From assembly GCF_002575655.3 (NCBI RefSeq), contig NC_053037.3, positions 144,781,207 through 144,845,206 of the forward strand: a DNA stretch of 64,000 bases. Reading direction: 5' to 3'. Positions 31,468 to 43,912 of the stretch are shown piece after piece. The stretch is from Aegilops tauschii subsp. strangulata. Lineage: Eukaryota > Streptophyta > Magnoliopsida > Poales > Poaceae. Made by a program: the position numbers and the translations under genes. Numbering within the stretch: the stretch's first letter is position 1; every line of letters starts with the position of its first letter. The notes beneath the pieces were generated by a model. That model searched no databases and was not told where the DNA came from. It worked only from the letters and a program-made list of their open reading frames with translations.

Positions 31468-33043
31468 TGATACGTCTCCAACGTATCTATAATTTTTTAT
31501 AGTTCCATGCTATATTATATTCTATTTTGGATGTTTAATGGGCTTTATTATACACTTCTATATTATTTTTGGGACTAACCTATTAACCGGACGCCCATCC
31601 CAAATTGTTGTTTTTTCCTATTTCAGTGTTTCGCAGAAAAAGAATATCAAACGGAGTCCAACGGAATGAAACCTTTGGGAACGTGATTTTCGGAACAAAC
31701 GTGATCCAGAGGACTTGGAGTCTACGTAAAGCAACCAACAAGGAGAGCACGAGGTAGGGGGCACGCCTACCCCCCCCCCCCAGGCGCGCCCTCCACCCTC
31801 GTGGGCCCACGTTGCTCCACCGACGTACTTCTTCCTCCTATATATACCTACATACCCCCAAACCATCAGAGGCATCCACGAAAACCTAATTCCACCGCCG
31901 CAACCTTCTGTACCCGTGAGATCCCATCTTGGGGCCTTTTCCGGCGTCCTGCCAGAGGGGGCATTGATCATGGAGGGCTTCTACATCAACACCATAGCCT
32001 CTCCGATGATGTGTGAGTAGTTTACCTCAGACCTTCGGGTCCATAGTTATTAGCTAGATGGCTTCTTCTCTCTCGTTGGATCTCGATACAAAGTTCTCCT
32101 CGATTCTCTTGGAGATCTATTCGATGTAATCTTCTTTTGCGGTGTGCTTGTCGGGACCGATGAATTGTGGGTTTATTATCAAGTTTATCTATGAACAATA
32201 TTTGAATCTTCTCTGAATTCTTTTATGTATGATTTGTTATCTTTGCAAGTCTCTTCGAATTATCAGTTTGGTTTGGCCTACTAGATTGATATTTCTTGCA
32301 ATGGGAGAAGTGCTTAGCTTTGGGTTCAATCTTGCGGTGTCCTTTCCCAGTGACAGCAGGGGCAACAAGGCACGTATTGTATTGTTGCCATCGAGGATAA
32401 CAAGATGGGGTTTATATCATATTGCATGAGTTTATTCCTCTACATCATGTCATCTTTCTTAAAGCGTTACTCCATTCTTATGAACTTAATACTCTAGATG
32501 CATGCTGGATAGCGGTCAATGTGTGGAGTAATAGTAGTAGATCCAGGCAGGAGTCGGTCAACTTGTCGCAGACGTGATGCCTATATACATGATCATACCT
32601 AAATATTCTCATAATTATGCTCAATTCTATCAATTGCTGGACATTAATTTGTTCACCCACCGTAATACTTATGCTCTTGAGAGAAGCCACTAGTGAAACC
32701 TATGGCCCCCGGGTCTATTCCCTATCATATTAATCTTACAACCCTTAGTTATTTTTATTGCCGTTTATTTTACTTTGCATCATTATCATAAAAATACCAA
32801 CAATATTATCTTATCATATCTATCAGATCTCATTCTCGTAAGTGACCGTGAAGGGATTGACAACCCCTTTATCATGTTGGTTGCGAGATTCTTATTTGTT
32901 TGTGTAGGTGTGCGGGACTTGAGCATGGTCTCCTACTAGATTGATACCTTGGTTCTCAAAAACTGAGGTAAATACTTACGCTACTTTACTGCATCACCCT
33001 TTCCTCTTCAAGGGAAAACCAACGCAGTGCTCAAGAGGTAGCA
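31468..33043 (+). repeat. 3' LTR of E1
   Basis: 1576 bp, pairs with 26145-27712. GGCGCGCC lies at 31783-31790 and TATATATA at 31839-31846. Confidence 0.9.
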
Positions 33044-33048
33044 GTGTT

Positions 33049-36000
33049 CCACTACTAAGAGTACATTGTCCTTTCTGTGAAACACCGTTATGATATTAAC
33101 CTAATGTTTTGTTATGGACAGGTAGCAATGAGTTAAATATAGTAGATATCACCTAAGGTTTATATGGAACATGTTCCCATAGTATTGTCATCATCATGTA
33201 CCACAAAGTATTGTGGGTATGGAAGTGATGGTGCAAGACTTAGTTTTCCTTCCAAATTCTCTTTTCCTCTATACTCTATTGTCGATTACCACCAAAGTGA
33301 TATTGTTGTTTTTGCATATGCCTTTTTTTGGGTCTAACACAACCATGAGGTCCATTGTCTGGTACCTCTGAGCCAGTGTCACTCAATTGGTAATGATTTG
33401 TTGATCATTAATCAAAATCCACCTTGTGAGCTCCATCTCGCACCTCGAACATCCGTTAATGCATCAAATCTTACTCCTATATGACATATTTAATAGCTCT
33501 TGACGTATTAAATTGAACCTCTTCCATATGTCTTATTTTGTTTGGATGCTTTTACTGATGTGACTGAGCCATCGGTAAAACTTTGACGCATGGGATCAAT
33601 CATCTCATTTGTTTTGTTCATATCTCAATGCGCCTCCCACCATATCTCTTATAACCATTGCTTGAATCGACCACATATCAGAATATGCCATTAATTACTT
33701 ATGTTTCTATACAAATTTATATGTTTATATCATTGTACTTCCAATGTATGTTGGATTATGTATGGGGGATTCATATAAAGACTCGCACTATCATGACCAA
33801 GTCATGGATAAAAATTTAAACATGTGGGATCTTGAAAATTATTAGCATGATGATCATTTGTGGTTTGTTCTAAAAACATGTTTTAAGAGTCACATTACTC
33901 GAGCATGTGATGAAAGAGCTCAATTATTGCATACACCTTATGTTAGGGCCTAGCACAACCAAGAGGTGCAATGTCGAATACCTCTAAGCCAGTGTCACTC
34001 GAAGGACATAGCTATGTCAATCATTAATCCAAACCCACCTAGTGAATTCCGCGTGGCACCTCACACATTTGTGTTAACGCATCGACTCTTACTCATCTAT
34101 CTCATATTTAATGGCTCTTAATGTATTACAATGAACTTCCTCCATGTGTAGGATTTTGTTTGGACGCTCTCGCCGATGTGACTGAGACGCCAGTTAATCT
34201 GTGCCGCATGGGATCAAATATCTCATGTATGTTTATTTCATATCATAATGACCCCTACTGCCACCCATATATCGTATAATCAATGGTTGAATTTATCACA
34301 TATCAAACTATGCCATTTTGTTTCTTATGTTTAGATATAGAAGTATCATTTTATATCAATGTACTTCCATCGTAGGTTGGATTGTTTCTAGAAGTTTCAT
34401 TGAAGACACTCATGGTTGTGACCAAGACATCGGTAAGAAGTTCGACACGTGGGATCTTGATCATTTATTGGCATGAAAGATCATTTTTATTTGTTCTAAA
34501 AATATGTTTTAAGAGTCACATTAGTTGACGCGTGAGATGAAAGAGCTCAGTGATTTCTTAGTCTTGCCTTTTGCATGAATCTAGATCTAGGATGTTGTAA
34601 GGTCTTTGATAGGCACAAAAGGTGATAATTTACGTTTAGAGATAAAATTATATTAGGTGGATGACTCTTTTGTCAAACAAGGTTGCTAATCTTCTCGTAG
34701 GTGATCAGGAAATTCATAAATGGATCAAATCTTGATCCTAGGTCTCATGTATAATGGCCTTTAATGTATTAATGAACTTCAGCCATTTGTTGGGTTGTTC
34801 AGACGTGATTGATTTATCCGGGTGAATCTTATCCCGTGATCAAGTCATCCATGAAAGTCTAGTGCATGGGGATTGAAGACCACTTTGATGTGCTCCCTGG
34901 ATAACTCTTTCTCTAGCAAGCATGTCAGATCGATCACATCAAATACACCATCATTTCATAACGTATTTATACAAAAATAGGTGTTTTATGGGTTCTCCAC
35001 TTCATAATATCCATTTGATACTCACGGTCAATTACCTAATTAGTGGATATTCTCTCAATTTATAACAATATCATTTTCATTGCAATGTGAGCGAACGTGT
35101 ATGGATTGGACATCGAGCCAATTCCACAAGGATAATAATATGTGCATCCATAAACATGATGTTGATTCTCTCTGCACAAAATCATCCATTTTAGCACAAC
35201 AATGTGACTCTTCACCAAGGGAAGGAGTTAGAAACTAAAAAATAAAGTTAAATACAAACAAAGTGCACCTAGAGACTGGAGAAAGGATCAATCATTTTGA
35301 GAGTAGATTGCAGATTCTACGCAAAAAGTGTTTGCCCCAAGGTTTTTTTAAGTGTATGCACGTAGAGGCTAGAGGAAGAATTTCCCATTTTAGAAGTATG
35401 CAATGACGCCAATACAAAAGTTTGTTTGAGAGGGAGTAGGGGGCAGGAGTGTTAAAGATATAAAGGTGCAAGCCATGTAACGCCGTCGTTGTGTGCTTCG
35501 ATCCACTGGCATGAGGTGCCTTGTATGGTACCTTTAAGCTAGTGTCACTCAAATGACAATGATTTGTTAGTCATTAATCCAAAGACACCTAGTGAATTCT
35601 GTCTGGAACCTCTGACACAAGTTAATGTCTCAAATATTAGTCCTCAATCTCATATTTAATGGCTCTTGACGTATTACACTGAACTCCCTCCATATGTCGG
35701 ATTTTGTTTGGACTCTCTTACTGTTGTGATAGAGTCCCTGGTCAAATTATGACGCTTTGGGATCAAACATCTCATTTGTTTTGTTCATATCTCAATGCAC
35801 CTCCCACCCATATATCTTATAATCAATGCATGAATCCTTCACATATCAAAATATGGCATTTCATCACTTATGTTTAGATACAAAGGTATATTTTTATGTC
35901 AATGTAGTCCCACTGTATATAATGGACTATGTATGGAGGATTCATAACGAAGGCTCTCACCGTCGTGATCAAGCTATCGATAAAAAATCAACACGTGGGA

Positions 36001-38080
36001 TCTTGACCATTTATTGGCATGATCAGCATTTGTGGTTTGTTCTTCCATTAGGGTATGACAAAACCGTGAGGTGCATTGTCTGGTACCTCTAAGCCAGTGT
36101 CACTCAGAGGACAAAATTTGTTGATCATCGATCTGAATCTACCTAGTTAATAATGCCTAGAACCTCTAGCATTCGTTAACACATTAAATCTTATTCTATC
36201 TCAAATTTCATTTGTCGGGTTTTTTCCGGACGCTCTTGCCATTGCTGACAGTCAAACTCTGACTCATGGGTTCAAACCTCTCATCTGGTTTGTGCATATC
36301 ATGGTACATCTTCCATCTGTATCACTTATAATTAGTGCCTAAATTGATTGTATTTTAAAATATGCCATTACAGTACTTAGGATGAGATATATAGGTATCT
36401 TTTGTATCAATGTACTTCCACTATATGTTGGATTTTGTGTAGAGGATCCATGTCGAAGACACTCACCGTCGTGGTCAAGCCATCGGCGAAAAGTTTGACA
36501 CGTGGGATCTTGACCATATTGGCATGAAAGATCATTTGTGGTTTCTGGTAGAAATATGTGTTAAGAGTCACATTCGTTGACACGTGAGATGAAAGAGCTC
36601 AGTAATTTCTTAGTAGTACCTTTTATATACATGAATCTAGAACTAGGATGATAGCAAAAGATCTATTATAAGCATAAAAAGGTGATAATTGATGCTTAGA
36701 AGTAAATTATATCAGGTGGGTGGTTCCTTTGTCAAACAAGGTTGTCGACCTTTTCAAGGGTTATCAAGAAATTCACTAAAGCATCAAAAAACTTGATCCT
36801 CGATCTTATGTATAATGGTCCTTAATGTGTTAGTAAATTTCTGCCATGCGTAGGCTTTTGTTCAGACCCGCTCAATTTGTTCAGGAGAGTCTCACCGGAT
36901 TGACGAGATGTTAGTGAAATCTAGCACATGGGGATTGAAGATCACATCTATGCGTTCATACCCCCTCTCTTCGACACCCTTATATCTAGCCATCATGTCA
37001 GATCGATCACATCAAATACGACATCATAACATGTTTATACAAATCAAGGTGTTTGTATGGTTTTCCATTTTTTTGTAATTTGGGTTTTGCACTTTTGATC
37101 ATCCATTCAGTACACACGATGAATTACTTAATTAGTGTATATTCTCTCAATTTATAACAATATCTTTTTTCATTTCAACGTAAGCAAATGTGTATTGATT
37201 GGGTGCCGAGCCAATTTCCATAGGGATAACAAGATGTGCATGCAGAAACATGGTGTTGATTCTCTCAGCACCACACCAAATCATCCATTTCCACACCACT
37301 ATGTGAATCTTCACCAAGGGAAGGAGTATAATAAGAAACTAAAAAAACAAACAATTTCCACAAGGTAAGGAGCCAATCTCCATTGCATGTTGGATTTTTT
37401 TCTAGAAGTTTCACACTGAAGACTCTCACGATCATGACCAAGTCCTTGGTAAGAAGTTAAACAAGTGGGATCTTGCTCATTTATATGTATGAAAGATCAT
37501 TTGTATTTGTTTTAAAATATACTTCAAGAGTCACGTTACTTGACGTGTGAGATTAAAGAGCTCAATGATTTCTTAGTATCACCTTCTGCATGAATCCATA
37601 ACTAGGATGTTGTAAGGATCTTTGATAGGCACAAAAAGTGATAATTTATGTTTAGATATAAATTATATTAGGTGGCCGACTCTTTTGTCAAACAAGGTTG
37701 GTGATCTTTTCATAGGTGATCAAGAAATTTATCAATGCATCAAAATCTTGATCCTCGATCTCATGTATAATGGCCCTTAATGTATTAATGAACTTCAACC
37801 ATATGCAGGGTTTCGTTCAGACCTACCCGATTTGTACAGATGAATCTTATTGGCATGATCAAGTCATCCGTTAAAGTCTAGCGCATGGGGATTGTAGATC
37901 TCCTCTATCTGCCCCTCAAACACCTCTTTCTTTTTTTAACTATACCTCAAACACCTCTTTCTCTAGCAAGCATGTCAGATTGATCACATCAAATACACTG
38001 TCATTTTATAACGTATTTATACAAAAGAGGTGTTTTTATGAGTGCTCAACCATCATAATAGAACTATGATGATCAAGGTC
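33049..38080. repeat. Diverged long-period tandem repeat array
   Basis: AT-rich, no coding sequence. A landmark (GAGGTGCATTGTCTGGTACCTC-like, then AGCCAGTGTCACTC) recurs near 33350, 33965, 35520 and 36075. Intervals are about 0.61, 1.56 and 0.55 kb, so short and long units alternate. The long unit carries an extra block (GATGTTGTAAGG, TTTGTCAAACAAGGTTG, GTCTAGCGCATGGGGATTG) seen at about 34540-35100, 36600-37170 and 37560-38040. Blocks near 35045-35245 and 37140-37345 (CTCTCAATTTATAACAATATC..TCTTCACCAAGGGAAGGAG) also repeat. Units differ by many substitutions and indels. No family is recognised. 33049-33120 is the end of host segment copy 1. Confidence 0.65.
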
Positions 38081-39068
38081 TGAAGTAAACAAAAGTGGCA
38101 ACTTTGAGATGCATTGTAAATTCGAATAAATATGAATCAGTGGCTCTGAAGTGAGTACCTCAGTAGTGGCACACTCTCTGTTGGCACTTCAGAAGTTCCT
38201 ACTGGAATGGCTCAAAATTTCAGACATGACAACAGAAGGTTTACCAGGTTGCTTCAGGGGCTGCGAGTGGAATGTTGGAGGCTCTGATTGAACTAGGTTT
38301 TGGAACAACGACTATATATGGATGCTTCGGTGGTTCCGAGTGGAATTGCTTTGGCAACACCGAGTAGCATGTCATAAGGAAGATATAGTGGAAAACTTGA
38401 AGGAGTTTGAAGCGTTGTTGGAGTTTGACCTCTAAGCACATGGAGAAAATGCTCATTGTCATATCCTCATTCCCTTTTGATAGTATTGGCATGCCTATGG
38501 ACTCGATATGATCTTGGATCACTCAAATGAAAATGTAGAATCCTTTGGCTTGTCGAACACTTGTCTTTAAGATTTTTAGGGGTCACCTTCCATTCCAGTT
38601 TTTTACCTAAAAGAAATTTTCCTTAAATATTCTTTGAAGTATCATTAGTTCTTTGAGATATGTGTTGACATGAATTACCAAAATCCACATTGGGTATTAG
38701 ATGCACTTTCACAGATATAGTCATGTCCAAATTCCTATCGAATAACTCGATTGTTCCATGATAATCCCTCATAAAAGTAATATCAACTGCTAGATGCATG
38801 TAGAACATGTGTGAAAGCTTAATTATGTACAATAAGTAGAAATAGTGTGAATGTACGTATGGAGATAAATTATGTTTCATAACAGGATAATTTTTTCAAA
38901 ATGGGGCCACCGATCTTTGACATAGCCAATCACAAAATTCGTATATAAAGGAGTCCAAATCTCCTCTATATTGTACTAAATCACTCTTGACATGCTAATG
39001 ACCTTTTATCATATGTAGGATTCTATCCGTACATGCAATAATTTCATAGAAGAAACTCGTCGACAAAG
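38080..39068. repeat. Host segment copy 2, first part
   Basis: Aligns with 23040-24060. It has small indels and no reading frame of note. It ends at CAAAG, the left target-site copy of the next insertion (CATAG in copy 1). Confidence 0.65.
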
Positions 39069-40068
39069 TGATGTAGGTTGGAACCCTAAGGTCGATCTTT
39101 CATGATTTGGAGGGGAATTCCCGAAGAACACGATGAACACAAGAGAAAAAAAACACTCAAATCAACGAGATCCAATCACAGATGTGCTAAATCCACATAC
39201 ACAAATGGGAGATACAAGATCCAAAGTCAACAAAGGGGGTACAAAGGGAACTAGTTCATTCAAATCCTTGAAGGAAAGAGGTCTTGAATCCTTGGAGGAT
39301 CTTCCCACAAGAGGGGTCTTGAACCCCACTTGGTGGATCTTCTCCTAGGAGGTCTTGGTCTCCATAGGAGTAGGGATAAGTGGATGATCAAAGCTCTATG
39401 TCTAATGAGCTATTCCTTTGCTAACCCTAGATGGAGAGGGGAGAGGTCTATTTATAGTGCTAGTACATGTTGGGGATGAATGGATGGGTACATGGGCATT
39501 CGGCCCGTTATCTATGCACAGGCAGGTGCCGGATGTCCGGGCTGGGGGCCGGATGTCCGGACCTTCTCGTTGGGCTGGATGTCGGGCTGGCTTCAGGTGT
39601 TTCCCGCTTCTCTCTTGACAGGAGTGGCCAGATTTTTGGGCCGCGCCCGGATGTCCAAGGCCGTTGGGGCGGATGTTCGGGGCTGGGCCGGAGGTCCGGG
39701 CCATGTAGCTTCTACGTTGTTGGGCTGTTGATGTTGCTGTCTTCAGGGGCCAGATGTCTGGGCCAGGGGCCGGATGTCTAGGTCCTGGGAGCTTTCTCCG
39801 GTTACTTTCATCATGCTCCTTCGTCCATGTACCTGAGGCTTGTCCATCATCCCGAGCATCTCCAAGGTGGTCTTCTTCATACCTAATCACACATAGCATT
39901 CCGGCTTTAGGTAGTAGCGATGTCTCATGTGGGTCATACGGAATATCACTAAGGAGAGATGTCACCTCCGTCCTGATAGCTCTTGCACGTGCTCGTGTCA
40001 TTGATCCACTTGGTTCTTAGAGAGATGTAGGTAGGTCCATGGGTATGACCATAGGATGCTCCGCATCA
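39069..40068 (-). mobile_element. Solo LTR, 1.0 kb, family not named
   Basis: TGATGTAGG..CCGCATCA in plus orientation. The flanks CAAAG (39064-39068) and CATAG (40069-40073) differ by one base; copy 1 has a single CATAG there, confirming insertion. A minus-strand TATA box CTATAAATAG at 39448-39457 gives the orientation. A diverged minisatellite with core CCGGATGTCCGG occupies about 39528-39785. Confidence 0.75.
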
Positions 40069-40095
40069 CATAGCTGACTTGTGTGCCAAAGTCTA

Positions 40096-42835
40096 TGTAA
40101 CATCCCAAATTTTCAATTTGGTATGTTATACATAGATCATCATTGCATATCATGTTTTATTGCATTTTGACAAATCGTCGATAAATCCTAAGCAACTCAA
40201 GGACCCTCGGAGAGAGTTGGGGATTTTCTCGAATTTTCATATTTGATTTTTATCAAATGATAAGACGAGGATTTTGGTTTTAATTATTTTCTCCCCGGAA
40301 AAGTATTTCATTTTAAAATAAACGAGAGGAGAAAATATGACTTCTCCAAAACAATTGAAATACTGGAGGAAAAATGTTAAAATCATTATTTGGAATTTAT
40401 TTGGATTTTATTTGCAATTTTTATTGCATTAAAGATATTGCATGTTTTCAAATATTTATTTTGATTTAAAAAAATGTTCACCCTATTCTAGATTTTCTAA
40501 CTAGACGGGGAAAATTTATTTCATATTTTTCTGATTTTTTTTATTTTTCTACGTATTATTTTTCCGCGGAACTAATTTAAAAAAAAACAAAAAAAAACGC
40601 CCGCGCGCCGACTGGGCCAAAGGCCCAGCCGACGGCCCGCCTCGCGCCTCTCCTCTTCCCGCACGGGAGCCGCCGTCGCCGTGTCCGCCATGGCCACGAG
40701 CCGCCCCGCTCGGCTTGCCCCTCCCCCAAGCCGCCGACCCCCCCCCCCCCCCTCCCTCCTATATATACCCCCCCCCTCTCTCTTTCCTCTCAAGCCGCCG
40801 GAGCCGCCGCCGCACTCGCCGCCGCCGCCCGCACTTGCCGCCGCCGCACGGGAAGCCGCCGGAGCCGCCGCCCCTCGCCGCCCCTCGCGCCCCCCCGACC
40901 CCCGCACCCCGCCGCCAAGCCCCGCGCCCGACGGAGCCCTCGCCGGAGCCCGCCCGTCGAGGTACTGTCGCTGCCGTTCGTCGTTGCCGGTTTTCGTTTT
41001 AAAAAAAACCCTAGATTGGTTTTTTTCGGTTTTATTATTTTGCGAGCGTTCACCGAACCGTTCGTTTTAACGAACGCGTTCGTCGGTTTTCTCTGATTAA
41101 CGAACGTTCGTTATTTAACCGTTCGACCGTTTTTCTTTTCGTCGGATTTTCCCGTTATTTTCTCAGATTCGATTTCTGATCGAATCTTCGATTCTGTTTA
41201 ACTTCTCGCTCGTTTATCGGAATCAGGCGATTCAAGCGCCTAGAGTTTCGTCTCAAAATTCTCTTTCCGTTTAACCTACTCAAACAAGTTTTTGCTACAG
41301 TAAAATTTGACCTAGATCCAGATTAGCAAACGAAGTTTCTTTCTTTCGCCGTTTGACTTTCGTTGCTTCGTTCGAGTTGATTCTTTTTGCAAACCGGAGT
41401 TCTTAAGTTGAACTTTCTGGTTGGATCTTTCATTCGAGTTTTACCTGTGCATTAGATGAGTACTGATTGTATGCTTGTTTGTTTGCGATAGAGTACCCGG
41501 AGTGTGCCGCTTGTTACTTCGACTCGCTAGGTTTTGCGGATCATCAGCAAGGCAAGTAACACTTTGATCATACCCCGTTCATACCCAGTTTTTATTGCAT
41601 TAGATCTGTTCCCCTCAAACACATTGCATGATTAGGATCTAATTAAATTGTGGGAACTGGGAAGTAGTTGAGGTAGTACCTATTACCTGTTTTACTTTAT
41701 CAAACCCTTGGGAGTTACTTCTACGTTGCTTTTATTATTGCCATGCTATGCTCGTAGACGTGGATTGGGTTTGAGTGATATTCATGACAGATGTGAGATG
41801 TTTATTAATGGTTCAACTTAAGGTGGCAACTAAAACTCACATCTGGGTGGATTGACGCACCTGGAGAACCCAGTGTTGTCTGTTTGTATAAGGTCCGCCA
41901 CCCAGGCTCAAAGGGATCATAAGATTATTCATGCTAGAAACTTCCGTGTGCAGCCACAAGCTATTATGGGCTCTAGCATAGCTGAGTAGGTTACAGGATC
42001 TCTTGAAGAGGTGGACTAGCAGATGTAGGGGAAAGTAGGTGTACCGGTCCATCCAGAGTAAAGAGTGATTGTTTCTGAAAGACTGTGTCTCGGTCATCCG
42101 TTTCTCAAACATCATGCAGTGCGAGAATCAAGCGGAGGCGATCGAGTCTTGTGGGGAAAAGTGCACAAACCTCTGCAGAGTGTACAAACTAATCATGGTT
42201 AGCCGTGTCCCCGGTTATGGACAACTTGAGTATCTAGTACCTGGATTTTCATTTGAATCTCAACACCGTGATACTTATAGTTAATTTTGTTGGGTTAATG
42301 ATGATACTTAATTGGGATTGAGTTGGAGGTACCTTCTCAATGTTTCAACCACCATGATAGTTAAATAAAATTTATTCCTTTTGAAGTAGGATAAAATTGG
42401 CTTTTCGCAAAAACTGTAACCATAGAGCTTTCCACCAGCCATATATGCATATAGTATAGCATTATTATTGTTCATTGCTCTCTATGTGTTACTTTGCCAG
42501 CATATTCTATGTGCTGACCCGTTTTCGGGCTGCAACGTTTCATGTTGCAGACTTTTCAGACGACGAGTAAGGTGCCTTAGGTCGTGGTCTTATACTCAGT
42601 GATGCCGCTGGAGTTGATGGACTCACTTATCTTCCAAGTCTTCCGCTGTTATCGTTGTTAGATGGCCTTAAGCCATGTTTACCATACTTAAACTCTTCGG
42701 AGTTATTCGATGTAATAAGTGTGTGATTGCTGCTCTGTTATAAATCCTCCATTTGTACTGTGCGTGTCAGCATTACTGATCCAGGGATGACACTGGTGCA
42801 CAGCAGCACAGGCCATTTGAGGTCTGGTCGCTACA
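40096..42835 (+). mobile_element. Long solo LTR, 2.74 kb, family not named
   Basis: TGTAACATCCC..GGTCGCTACA with the perfect TSD GTCTA (40091-40095, 42836-42840); copy 1 has one GTCTA at the empty site. There is an AT-rich first 500 bases, then a very GC-rich promoter region with C runs (40739-40752) and TATATATA at 40760-40767, then a CpG-rich leader (40790-40970) with a splice-donor-like GAGGTACTG near 40960. No coding frame beyond proline/arginine low complexity. Length and structure suggest a Gypsy LTR; unproven. Confidence 0.78.
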
Positions 42836-42840
42836 GTCTA

Positions 42841-43476
42841 ACGCATGAGATCGAAGATCTTATCTATATGTTTATATGCCCCACCCCCTATTCTTCTAAA
42901 TCATTGCTCGGGTCAATAACATATCAAATATGAGTTTCTTAACTTACATTTAGATATATGTAACTTCATGATTAATGTCAAATGATTAAGGGCCTGCTGG
43001 TTTAATTGTGATAAGTGTTAATCCCATATGCTAGATTGAAGCATAGTTTTAAATAGCCGGCTATAGCCTTTCAGCAGGTCCCCTAAATTGTCTCATATAC
43101 AAATAGCCCGCTATAGCTGATTTGGAGGTCCGCCGCTATTTAGCATAGCCCGCTATTTAAAACATTGGTTTGAAGTGTTAATGACACTCCTACAAACTTG
43201 AAAAAATGGACCAGAATTTAGAAGATTAAGGATGGGGAATTAGATTTTTTTGTGATACTAGATTGCAATGAGTCATGGGACTAGCGGAATGTCATGAGTG
43301 GGCTTGACCGGATCTCATGTTCATATTGTGTCCAGTGCCGCCAGACTAGTTGGCCAGCACCACCGAGTGAAAGGGAGTTTGTGGGGAAAATTCCCATGCG
43401 GGTTGTTCCACTACTAAGAGTACATTGTCCTTTCCATCAAACACCATTATGCTATTAATCTAATCTTCTGTTATGG
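42841..43476. repeat. Host segment copy 2, last part
   Basis: Aligns with 24040-24179, 25833-26144 and 33049-33115. It is interrupted only by the MITE. It ends where similarity to copy 1 stops (GTTATGG). Confidence 0.65.
43042..43167. mobile_element. hAT-like MITE, 126 bp
   Basis: Terminal inverted repeats CATAGTTTTAAATAGCCGGC and, on the other end, CAATGTTTTAAATAGCGGGC. The 8-bp flanks are GATTGAAG (43034-43041) and GTTTGAAG (43168-43175); copy 1 has a single GTTTGAAG and no insertion. 8-bp TSD and CANNG ends fit the hAT superfamily. It encodes nothing. Confidence 0.85.
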
Positions 43477-43480
43477 TCGG

Positions 43481-43912
43481 TGTCGGCGTCAGAGCCGGCG
43501 ATCTATGGGGCGATGCTGCCCCTTTCCAGGTTTGGCAAGGGGGGTGCACCAAACGCAAAGAGCAAGAACAACGAGAGACGCGGCAGTTTTTACCCAGGTT
43601 CGGGCCGCTGAAAAGCGTAAAACCCTACTCCTACTTTTGGTGTATAGATGGGTGTATGCAGAGGTACACGGAGCACTCTCCCCCGGCAAGTCCCAGGGAG
43701 AGGGCAGCTGCACGGATATGTATGCGTGAAGTTGCAATGGGTTCGAACCCTTGTAAAGGTTGCCCTGGCCCTCCTTTTATAGTTCAAGGGGTTACCATAG
43801 TGGCAAAAGGGTCATTACAGGGTGATTAGATAGAAACAACACTATCATACCTAACTCTGCTAGTTAGGACAAAAGGCATTAAATGCATCGCTAGGTGTCA
43901 TGAGGAGGAGCC
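43481..43912 (-). mobile_element. Tat-like LTR stub
   Basis: It opens TGTCGGCGTCAGAGCCGG in plus orientation and shares layout with the LTRs of D: TTTACCCAGGTTCGGGCCGC, AGCGTAAAACCCTA, a minus-strand TATAAAAG at 43774-43781, and a GGCATTAAATGCAT stretch. It is cut at 43912 by Sabrina-like element 1. The remainder is not seen in the window. Confidence 0.65.

Larger units (their letters stand above)
26145..33043 (+). mobile_element. Complete non-autonomous Gypsy element E1 (Fatima-like)
   Basis: 6899 bp with the perfect TSD GTGTT (26140-26144, 33044-33048). LTRs are at 26145-27712 and 31468-33043, the primer-binding site at 27724 and the polypurine tract at 31453. The only sizeable reading frame is gag-like and has one stop; there is no protease, reverse transcriptase or integrase. 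It would depend on a partner element for copying and insertion. It inserted into host segment copy 1; the empty site is visible near 43410. Confidence 0.92.

Noticed and set aside
33049..33070. CACTACTAAGAG as the end of a CACTA DNA transposon
   Set aside because: Only the first five bases fit; no matching inverted end or 3-bp TSD was found, and the same sequence occurs unbroken in the sister copy near 43415.
40681..41070. Proline-rich 129-codon frame
   Set aside because: Lies in the CpG-rich leader of a solo LTR; composition follows from C runs and CCG repeats.
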